NCBI RefSeq assembly: GCF_001429065.1
Contig: NZ_LMIB01000017.1
Location: 103,074 to 167,073 of the forward strand
From: Sphingomonas sp. Root710
GTDB taxonomy: Bacteria; Pseudomonadota; Alphaproteobacteria; Sphingomonadales; Sphingomonadaceae
Direction: 5' to 3'
DNA: 64,000 nt
Shown here: in pieces, positions 56,605-64,000 of the stretch
Layout: every line of letters starts with the position of its first letter
Numbering within the stretch: the first letter of the stretch is position 1
Made by a program: the position numbers and the translations under genes
Notes under the pieces: generated by a model
Told to the model about the DNA's origin: nothing
Seen by the model: the letters and a program-made list of their open reading frames with translations, nothing else
Databases searched by the model: none

Positions 56605-57468
56605 TCAGCCCGCAATCTGTGCGGCGAAGTCGCGATAGGTGCGCAAGGGGCGGCCCAGCAGCGCGGTCAGCCGGTCGACGTCACCCGCTTCGGGAACCAT
56701 GCCGATGGTGAGGAAGCGTTCTGCCATCAGCCGCATGTCATAGGCCATCCAGGCCGGCATGAACTGGCGCAGATTCTGCTCGAAACTGGCGGTGTCGTCG
56801 CCCGGATAGGCGATCGGTCGGCCGAGCACCTCGCTCCAGACCGCCGCGGCGTCGGCGCCGGTGAGCGTGTCGGGGCCGACAAGATTGATGCGGTCGAGCG
56901 GTCGTGGTTCGGCGGCATCGGCACGGCGGATCAGCTCGATCGCCGCGATCTCACCGATGTCGCGCGCATCGATCATCGCGAGGCCCTTCGCGCCGATTGG
57001 CATCGGATAGATGCCATGGCCGGTGATCACGTCGCGGATCGTCAGGTCGTTATCCATGAAATAGGCCGGACGCAGGATCGTCGCGTCGAAGCCGAGATCC
57101 TCGATCGTCCGTTCGACCCCAAACTTACCGGCGAAGTGGGGGACGTTGGAATAAAGATCGCTGTGGATGACCGACAGATAGACGAGCCGGTTCACCCCGG
57201 CGTCACGGGCGACGTTGAGCGCGATCAACGCCTGGGTGAATTCGTCGGGCACGACGGCGTTGAGCAGGAAAAGCGCGGAGACGCCGGAGACGGCGCTGCG
57301 CAGCGAGTCGACGTCGAGCAGATCGCCCTGGACGACGGCGACGCCCGCCGGGAGGCCGGCCTTGGCGGGATCGCGAACGAGGGCGCGGACGTCGGCGCCG
57401 CGCTGCACGAGCTGATCGACGACATGGCGGCCGACATTGCCGGTGGCGCCGGTAACGAGAATGGTCAT
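56605..57468 (-). CDS. NmrA-type NAD(P)-binding oxidoreductase/regulator
   Basis: The 287-residue protein has the Rossmann motif LVTGATGNVGRHVVDQL (4-20), VVQGDLLDVDSL, FLLNAVVPDE and VERTIEDLGFDATILRPAYFMDN, the form of NmrA-like extended short-chain dehydrogenases (QOR2/AzoB-like). The ATG at 57468 follows AGGAG; the frame is open to 57537. It is divergent from a LysR gene, so the LysR protein probably controls it, possibly in response to quinones or oxidants. Confidence 0.85.
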   Translation of the reverse strand: MTILVTGATGNVGRHVVDQLVQRGADVRALVRDPAKAGLPAGVAVVQGDLLDVDSLRSAVSGVSALFLLNAVVPDEFTQALIALNVARDAGVNRLVYLSVIHSDLYSNVPHFAGKFGVERTIEDLGFDATILRPAYFMDNDLTIRDVITGHGIYPMPIGAKGLAMIDARDIGEIAAIELIRRADAAEPRPLDRINLVGPDTLTGADAAAVWSEVLGRPIAYPGDDTASFEQNLRQFMPAWMAYDMRLMAERFLTIGMVPEAGDVDRLTALLGRPLRTYRDFAAQIAG

Positions 57469-57578
57469 GGGGGCACTCCTGATTTCAATTCGCCAAAAGC
57501 GGCTGCCCCGGAAATTAGTGATCCACATCCGATCCAATAGACGCTAGATTTGGACAGACTGTCTTATCGGTGGAACAT

Positions 57579-58469
57579 ATGGATCTGCTCGCGCTTGCCG
57601 ATTTCAACCTCGTCGCCCGCCATGGCGGGTTCGGACGCGCCGCCCGCGCCACCGGCCGCCCGAAGGCGACGCTGTCGCGCCGGGTCGCCGAGCTGGAGGC
57701 GAGTCTGAACGTCCGGCTGTTCGAGCGCGGCGCGCGGATGCTGAAGCTGACCGAGGAAGGCCGTGCACTGCACGCGCGAACTGCAGCGCTGCTCACCGAG
57801 CTGGACGAGACCGCGGCGGCGATCGCGTCAGGCGGAGGAAGCCCGCGCGGGAGGCTGCGGGTCAGCGCGCCGCTGCTGTTTTCGCAGACCGCGATGGGCC
57901 GGTTGGCCGCCGGATTCGCGAAACGCTTCCCCGAGGTGCGGCTGGAGGTGACGACCGAAGACCGGCCGGTCGACATGGTCGAGGAAGCTTATGATCTGGT
58001 GATCCGCGTCAATCCCGACCCCGACGAGACGCTGATCGGGCGGGTGCTGCTGCGCGACCGGCTGGTGATCGTCGCGAGCCCCGATCTGGCGCGACCGGCG
58101 GACAATATGTCGGTGCCCGCCGTCGTGCGCGGCACGGCCGACCCGGGGCCGGCCTGGGAGATGCGGACGGCGAACGGCCTGGCGCGCGTCGTGATCGACC
58201 AGGTGCTCAGCCTGTCCTCATTGGTGATGGTGCGCGACGCGGTGCGCGCGGGGGTTGGCGTCGGGCGGTTGCCGGTGTCACTGGTCAGCCATGACCTGAA
58301 GGCGGGCAGGCTGGCGCATTGGGGCGATGTCGATGGGCCCGGCACCGAATTATGGGCGCTCTATCCATCGCGGCGGCTGCTCAGCGCGCGGGTCTCGGCC
58401 TTTCTCGACTATCTGAAGGAGGCCTTTCCGCAGGGGAGCCCCGACGAACTGGCGGCCTATATCGGCTGA
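57579..58469 (+). CDS. LysR-family transcriptional regulator
   Basis: The 296-residue protein has the LysR winged helix (FNLVARHGGFGRAARATGRPK, here residues 8-28, and LSRRVAELEASLNVRLFERG) and a substrate-binding domain. The ATG at 57579 is chosen; a GTG nine bases upstream is an alternative. It is divergent from the NmrA-type gene, the usual arrangement for a regulator and its target; the 110-bp gap should hold the operator. Confidence 0.9.
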   Translation: MDLLALADFNLVARHGGFGRAARATGRPKATLSRRVAELEASLNVRLFERGARMLKLTEEGRALHARTAALLTELDETAAAIASGGGSPRGRLRVSAPLLFSQTAMGRLAAGFAKRFPEVRLEVTTEDRPVDMVEEAYDLVIRVNPDPDETLIGRVLLRDRLVIVASPDLARPADNMSVPAVVRGTADPGPAWEMRTANGLARVVIDQVLSLSSLVMVRDAVRAGVGVGRLPVSLVSHDLKAGRLAHWGDVDGPGTELWALYPSRRLLSARVSAFLDYLKEAFPQGSPDELAAYIG

Positions 58470-58484
58470 GTGCGGATGCCTGCC

Positions 58485-60137
58485 CTAATCGCCCAGGATC
58501 ACCAGGTTCATCTTGGCGAGGCGGCTGGCGAGTTCGATCGTCATGACGGGCGCGATCCCCGCCCGGGCGGCGATGTCCCTGATCGGGCGCGGCCCGGCGG
58601 CGAGCGCGGAGAAGATGCGGCCGATCGCTTCGGGCGGGGCTTTCCACATGCGGAAACCCTGGCTGGCGGCGAGCGCCTGATAGTCGGCCAGCGTCATGCC
58701 GGGGGCAAGCCGCACCAGCGTCGCCGCGCCGACATGCGCGGTGGGATAGACCGCGAAGCTGCTGTGCGGATCGAGATGCGCCGCCTGCGCCCTAGGCGCG
58801 CGATCGAGCCAGGCACGGGTCGCGGGATCGGCGAGCGCATGCTCGCGGATCGCATCGAGTTCGGCCCAGAGATTGCGATAGCGGCGATAGATCACCGCCC
58901 AGTCATAGTCGCCGCGCGCCCGGGCCTCGCCCGCCGCACCCATCCGGCGACGCAGATCGGGATCGCCGGCAAGGGCGGCGAGCCGGTCGACCAGCTGCGC
59001 CATGTCGATCGAGACAGTGGTGCTGGCGCGCGACTGATATTGTTCGGTGCCGGTGAGACCGGCTTCATAAGCGACCGCCATGAGGTTGCCGCTGCCCGGT
59101 TCGGGCGCCCAGCTGCGGATACGGAAGCCGTCGACGCCGTCGCGGACCGTGTCCTTATAGCCGTTCCAGTCGCTCACCACCGCGGGCAACCCGGCGGCCA
59201 TCGCCTCGACCGGGGTTAGCCCGAAAGTCTCCTGGATGCTGTCGGCGAGTGACAGGAAGACGTCGGCAGCGGCGAAGCCGGCCCGGTAGCTTGCGGGTAG
59301 CGCGCCATCGACGAACAGGCAGCGGACATCGGGGCAATAGTCGCGCACCGCCTGGCGGTAATAGGCTTCGCCCGCCGGGTTGGAGAACTGCCCCGCCTGG
59401 AGCAGGGTGATGCGCCGCCCGCCCCGCTCCGCGACCGCCTGCAGCGCGCGCAGCATCTGATAGGGATGCGCCTTGGCGCTGAAGCTCAGCCGCCCGGCGA
59501 AGAGGAAGACGACCTCGTCCTCGCCGATATCGAACGAGGTGCGGGCAGCGGCGCGATCGGCAGCCGATCCGGCGAGGTCGGCACTGTGGACGCCGAGCGG
59601 GATCACCGGCAGCTGCAAGGCGTCGGGACGAAAGGTCTCGCGTCCCATCCAGCGCTGATAGTCCGCCTCCGCCTCCAATATCCCGGTGACGACGCTTCGC
59701 GCCGCATCCGACGTGCAGATCAGCGCGTCCCACCCCATCACCGGAGCGGCGAGCATATCGGCGAGGCCGCTGCGCGCGGTGTCGGTCGAGATGGTGTGGG
59801 TGACGCCGCAGATCGAGAAGGCGGCGGGCCCGGCGCGCAGGCGCAGCCGGGCATGCGGGCCGAGCAGATTGTCGGGACGGTAGAGGATGCGCTCCTTCGC
59901 CAGCAGATCGAGCCGGTGGCCGGGTATCCAGGCCGCCTGCGCCGCCGGGTCGATCGCACGCACCGCGGCGATGAAATTGTCGCCCGATTTCTCGAGCGGG
60001 GCGAAGCCGTGCAGCGCCGCCCCCTCGCGCCCCTCGACCGCGGCGCGGAGGAAGGCCGCACCGGCCATGCGGCGGCCGACGATCTGGACGCCATCGAGAA
60101 GATAGCCGTCGGACTGGAAATAGATCGCTGCGTGCAT
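58485..60137 (-). CDS. Glycosyltransferase family 4-like protein with C-terminal winged-helix-like extension
   Basis: The 550-residue protein has a GT-B glycosyltransferase core: VVFLFAGRLSFSAKAHPY (start of the second Rossmann domain), CLFVDGALPASYRAGFAAADVFLSLADSIQETFGLTPVEAMAAGLPAVV in separate parts, the last being the GT4 E-x7-E-like donor site. The N-terminal domain is unusual. Residues from about 500 to the end (AIGRIFSALAAGPRPIRDIAARAG, then IELASRLAKMNLVIL) look like a winged helix. The sugar and acceptor are unknown. It is monocistronic, 15 bp downstream of the convergent LysR gene. Confidence 0.78.
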   Translation of the reverse strand: MHAAIYFQSDGYLLDGVQIVGRRMAGAAFLRAAVEGREGAALHGFAPLEKSGDNFIAAVRAIDPAAQAAWIPGHRLDLLAKERILYRPDNLLGPHARLRLRAGPAAFSICGVTHTISTDTARSGLADMLAAPVMGWDALICTSDAARSVVTGILEAEADYQRWMGRETFRPDALQLPVIPLGVHSADLAGSAADRAAARTSFDIGEDEVVFLFAGRLSFSAKAHPYQMLRALQAVAERGGRRITLLQAGQFSNPAGEAYYRQAVRDYCPDVRCLFVDGALPASYRAGFAAADVFLSLADSIQETFGLTPVEAMAAGLPAVVSDWNGYKDTVRDGVDGFRIRSWAPEPGSGNLMAVAYEAGLTGTEQYQSRASTTVSIDMAQLVDRLAALAGDPDLRRRMGAAGEARARGDYDWAVIYRRYRNLWAELDAIREHALADPATRAWLDRAPRAQAAHLDPHSSFAVYPTAHVGAATLVRLAPGMTLADYQALAASQGFRMWKAPPEAIGRIFSALAAGPRPIRDIAARAGIAPVMTIELASRLAKMNLVILGD

Positions 60138-60209
60138 CGGCGGCGCTTAGCACGGCTGGCGCGCATGCAATATCAATTAGGGCGCGCCTCGCTCCCTCTC
60201 CGGGCGAAG

Positions 60210-61184
60210 CTATTTACCCGCGGTCATCACCGTCATCTTCTTGCCCGCGCCGCCGCTTTGCAGCGTGTCGGGGGTGATGACGACGGTCGTCCCCGGGGTG
60301 ACGACATCGGCGGTGTAGCGGATCATTTCGTCGGGGACGGTGAGGCGGGCGCGCTCGTCGGGGGTGACCTCGACCGGGCCCGACAGGTTTTCGCCGGGCA
60401 TGGGCAGCTTCATCCAGCGATATTTGCCGTCCTCGATCGCGCCGAGCGTATAGGCGGTGGTCCCCGTCACCGCGCCCGCGATGCGGACCGGGGCCGAGCC
60501 GATCGGCACGCCGTTGCGCAGCACCAGCATGCGGTTGTCCGCAGCGCTGACGATGATCGAGACCGGGCCGGTGGGCGAACGTTCCGGCTGCCACAGCAGG
60601 CCGCCGAACAGATCGGGGTCGCCGCCCTTCTTGCCGTCGTTGCTGAGCACTTCGGGCGATGGTGCGAAGCGCGGCACATCCGCCCCCGCGGTGACGATCA
60701 CCGTCAGCCCCAATTTGGTGACGCCATAGAGCAGCTTGGCAAAGCCCAGCGGCAGGCGGACGCAGCCATGCGAGGCGGGATAGCCGGGAAGATTGCCAGC
60801 ATGCAGCGCGATCCCGTCCCAGGTCAGCCGCTGCATATAAGGCATGGGGGCGCTGTCGTAGATGTTCGACTTATGGTCGACATTCTTCTGGAGCAGGGTG
60901 AAGACGCCGGTGGGCGTCTCATGCCCCTTCTTCCCGGTCGACACGGTCGAGATGCCGATGGGGATGCCGTTGCGATAGGCATAGGCCCGCTGCTGCGCGA
61001 TGCTGACGACGATCACCACCGGGCCGGCGGGCGCGACGTTGGGCGCCCAGAGATAGTCGCCGGGCTTCATCGCGGCGACGGTGGCGCCCACCGTGGCGTC
61101 CTGAAGCGATGGCGCGGCGGCGGCGGGAAGAGGCGCGGTACACGCCGTTGCCAGGACCAGGGTGAAGAGTAATTTCCGAACCAT
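60210..61184 (-). CDS. L,D-transpeptidase (YkuD domain)
   Basis: The 324-residue precursor has a signal peptide (cut near AAAA-P, 24) and a YkuD domain with catalytic H128, H139 and C141 in HAGNLPGYPASHGCVRLP. It would form 3-3 crosslinks in peptidoglycan or attach lipoproteins. A second part (about 170-324) repeats a related strand pattern (VSIIVSAADNRMLVLRNG resembles VVIVVSIAQQRAYAYRNG) but has no catalytic Cys, suggesting a duplicated, degenerate half. Confidence 0.88.
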   Translation of the reverse strand: MVRKLLFTLVLATACTAPLPAAAAPSLQDATVGATVAAMKPGDYLWAPNVAPAGPVVIVVSIAQQRAYAYRNGIPIGISTVSTGKKGHETPTGVFTLLQKNVDHKSNIYDSAPMPYMQRLTWDGIALHAGNLPGYPASHGCVRLPLGFAKLLYGVTKLGLTVIVTAGADVPRFAPSPEVLSNDGKKGGDPDLFGGLLWQPERSPTGPVSIIVSAADNRMLVLRNGVPIGSAPVRIAGAVTGTTAYTLGAIEDGKYRWMKLPMPGENLSGPVEVTPDERARLTVPDEMIRYTADVVTPGTTVVITPDTLQSGGAGKKMTVMTAGK

Positions 61185-61337
61185 CGTCTTATTCCATCCG
61201 AGTCATACCGAATCTTGTTTCAGCATCAGCCCCACCGCAATAGCCGTGTCGCGGATCACGGCGGCCGAGGAAGATATGCGACGGCGGCGCTTCAGCCTCC
61301 CGATGGAGGCCATGCCGGAGGTCGACTGCGCCCGCGG

Positions 61338-61763
61338 TCAGCCCGTCCCCACCAGCTGCGCCATGATGCCCAGGAGGTCCGATAGCGCCCGGGTCGAGGG
61401 TAGTGGCGCCTCATATTCAGCGGCGCGGATAGCCTGGTCGATCGAGGGGGCGTTTCCCTTGTAGGCGAGCGACCAGTCCGGAAAATGCCGGTGCGCGATC
61501 ACGTCGTCGTACAGCATCACGATGCGGTTGTGGCGTACGTCCTTGCGGATCCGGTCCATCGTCGCCTTCACCAGCGCAGCGTCGCCCTCCAGCGCCTGCG
61601 CGAAGCGCTGATCATCGGTATAGAGCAGTGCCCCGGTGATGCCGTCGCGGCCGTTCAGCTGAACCGATCGCGTCAGAATGTCGGCAATCTCCCGCTCGAC
61701 ATAGGCAGGCGGAACGAGCGATCGGCTGGCATAGACGATGAGGTGGGTCGGCTTTGCTATCAT
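61338..61763 (-). CDS. BLUF-domain blue-light photoreceptor
   Basis: The 141-residue protein is a BLUF domain with a short C-terminal tail. Expected flavin-contact residues are present: Y11 in LIVYASRS, N37 in LNGRDGITGALLY, and Q56 in RFAQALEG; PDWSLAYKG supplies the later loop. It binds FAD and changes hydrogen bonding on blue light. No effector domain is attached, so it acts by protein-protein contact. The ATG at 61763 is chosen over a TTG 12 bases upstream; neither has a clear ribosome site. Confidence 0.88.
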   Translation of the reverse strand: MIAKPTHLIVYASRSLVPPAYVEREIADILTRSVQLNGRDGITGALLYTDDQRFAQALEGDAALVKATMDRIRKDVRHNRIVMLYDDVIAHRHFPDWSLAYKGNAPSIDQAIRAAEYEAPLPSTRALSDLLGIMAQLVGTG

Positions 61764-61868
61764 TATGTTATTCAAGCATATTGCCGGATGTCAGCGCTAT
61801 GTGGAGTATCACGTAGCCTCGGCGGATCCCGGGGGCCCGCCCGTCTTCGCATCAGGGCCGCAATTCGC

Positions 61869-62138
61869 TCACTGGATCGATATGATTCCGTCGATGGCGC
61901 GCCATTCGCTCGGCCTGATCAGCTGTTCATGCGCGATACGGACCGAATGGAGCGCGGCTTCGATCTCCCGCCGCCAATGATCGAGGAAGTCGAACAGCAC
62001 CGGGAAGTCCGGCGCCAGATCATATTCCTGCCAGAGGAACAGCTGTAGCAGGGATGGCGCGTCGGGGCGGTAATAATGGATCTCCGCGGTGGTCAGCCCA
62101 TAGCCTTGCAGCTGCGCGATGAATGCCCGGTCTACCAT
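61869..62138 (-). CDS. usg: Usg family protein
   Basis: The 89-residue protein contains LQGYGLTTAEIHYYRPD, LWQEYDLAPDFPVL and HSVRIAHEQLI, which define the alphaproteobacterial Usg family. Its function is unknown; the name comes from an old tryptophan-locus association. The ATG at 62138 follows AGGAGG. It is divergent from groES. Confidence 0.85.
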   Translation of the reverse strand: MVDRAFIAQLQGYGLTTAEIHYYRPDAPSLLQLFLWQEYDLAPDFPVLFDFLDHWRREIEAALHSVRIAHEQLIRPSEWRAIDGIISIQ

Positions 62139-62267
62139 AGCAAGCCTCGCCTCCTTTCCGTGCCGCCGCGCCATGCGATGGCGCGTGCGATTAGAGCCTG
62201 CCAAGGGCAAATCTGGGCGCGCCGCCAAGCGGCGTCAAGACCGATATACGCGCTTAAAGCGGCGGAT

Positions 62268-62294
62268 TTGGCACTCTACCAATGAGAGTGCCAA
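62268..62294 (+). promoter_or_regulatory. CIRCE element (HrcA operator) upstream of groESL
   Basis: TTGGCACTC, nine bases, GAGTGCCAA form the CIRCE inverted repeat bound by the heat-shock repressor HrcA. The usual arm is TTAGCACTC; here the third base is G on both sides, so the symmetry is kept. It lies 114 bases before the groES start. Confidence 0.9.
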
Positions 62295-62408
62295 AAAATT
62301 TCGTTGCACCCCTTGAACGGAAAAAGCCGGCTTACTAGCTGAGCGCCGCCTGTCGTTCGGATGAACGGGAGGCAACGCTACAACCCGTTTTGCAACCGGA
62401 GGTTATGC

Positions 62409-62723
62409 ATGCATTTCCGCCCCTTGCACGACCGCGTGGTCGTCCGCCGCATCGAGGCCGAAGAGAAGAGCCCGGGCGGCATCATCATTCCAGACACCGC
62501 CAAGGAGAAGCCGCAGGAAGGCGAGGTCGTCGCCGTCGGGCCCGGCGCCCGCGACGAGGGCGGCGCGCTGATCGAGCTTTCGCTGCGCCCGGGCGATCGC
62601 ATCCTGTTCGGGAAGTGGTCCGGCACGGAGGTGAGGATCGCGGGCGAAGACCTGTTGATCATGAAGGAAAGCGATGTGCTCGGCGTGATCGAGCCGGCCG
62701 CCGAACTCAAGCAGGCCGCCTGA
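62409..62723 (+). CDS. groES: Co-chaperonin GroES
   Basis: The 104-residue protein has [27 protein letters not shown] with the mobile loop (about 17-32), split here from the later [14 protein letters not shown] and [12 protein letters not shown]. GroES caps GroEL. The ATG at 62409 has GGAGG before it, and the CIRCE element stands upstream. Confidence 0.96.
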   Translation: MHFRPLHDRVVVRRIEAEEKSPGGIIIPDTAKEKPQEGEVVAVGPGARDEGGALIELSLRPGDRILFGKWSGTEVRIAGEDLLIMKESDVLGVIEPAAELKQAA

Positions 62724-62751
62724 CCGGCCGGCCGATTTCAGGAAGGAATGA

Positions 62752-64000
<1,249 letters not shown>

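Noticed and set aside
62268-62294. A tRNA-like stem
   Set aside because: The sequence is the CIRCE inverted repeat of groESL; there is no acceptor stem or T-loop.

Overview
The window looks like a chromosomal segment of an alphaproteobacterium, most probably a member of the Sphingomonadaceae. It is GC-rich and densely coded. The gene orders rpmF-plsX-fabH-ihfA-merR and trpE-ppiD / tpiA-secG-pyrG, a usg gene, a ProRS of the short alphaproteobacterial type and a CIRCE-controlled groESL all fit that group. The assignment rests on protein character and synteny, not on a database search. No rRNA, tRNA, CRISPR array, insertion sequence or prophage is visible.

Bases 1-21000 form a catabolic island. 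At the left edge a leftward operon carries a class III aminotransferase, a glutaryl-CoA dehydrogenase and a thiamine-diphosphate 2-oxoacid dehydrogenase E1 that runs off the window. Next comes a nearly complete phenylacetyl-CoA pathway: leftward paaH-paaI-paaJ and paaABCDE-paaF-ethD, rightward paaG-paaZ-paaR. Two related 20-bp palindromes sit in its two control regions and are probably operators for the TetR-type PaaR. There is no paaK (phenylacetate-CoA ligase) in the window. Instead an Lrp-type regulator, an aromatic/aspartate aminotransferase, a fused E1 alpha/beta and an E2 acyltransferase follow. The simplest reading is that phenylalanine is transaminated and oxidatively decarboxylated directly to phenylacetyl-CoA, which the Paa enzymes then open and beta-oxidise.

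Bases 20600-30500 hold mixed metabolism and repair genes (flavin-binding protein, PdeM nuclease, anchored MsrA, aspartate aminotransferase, PabC-like lyase, metallo-hydrolase, MAPEG protein), then the rpmF-plsX-fabH-ihfA-merR block and an outer-membrane barrel. Bases 30500-41200 are housekeeping: trpE, ppiD, tpiA, secG, pyrG, proS, and lolC/lolD. Between pyrG and proS lies a 0.6-kb region with a tiny proline-rich gene and a possible structured RNA.

Bases 41200-54700 contain a three-gene TadG/TadE set, dnaE, a DUF4136 lipoprotein, a MarR regulator, a Gly/Ser-rich repeat lipoprotein beside a two-partner-secretion type outer-membrane transporter, a DAACS symporter and a luciferase-like oxidoreductase. 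Bases 54700-64000 hold rplJ-rplL with an L10 leader but without rplKA or rpoBC, an SRPBCC protein, a divergent NmrA-type/LysR pair, a glycosyltransferase with an extra C-terminal domain, an L,D-transpeptidase, a BLUF photoreceptor, usg, groES and the first 411 codons of groEL. Small palindromic intergenic repeats ending in GGGATGAC occur several times.
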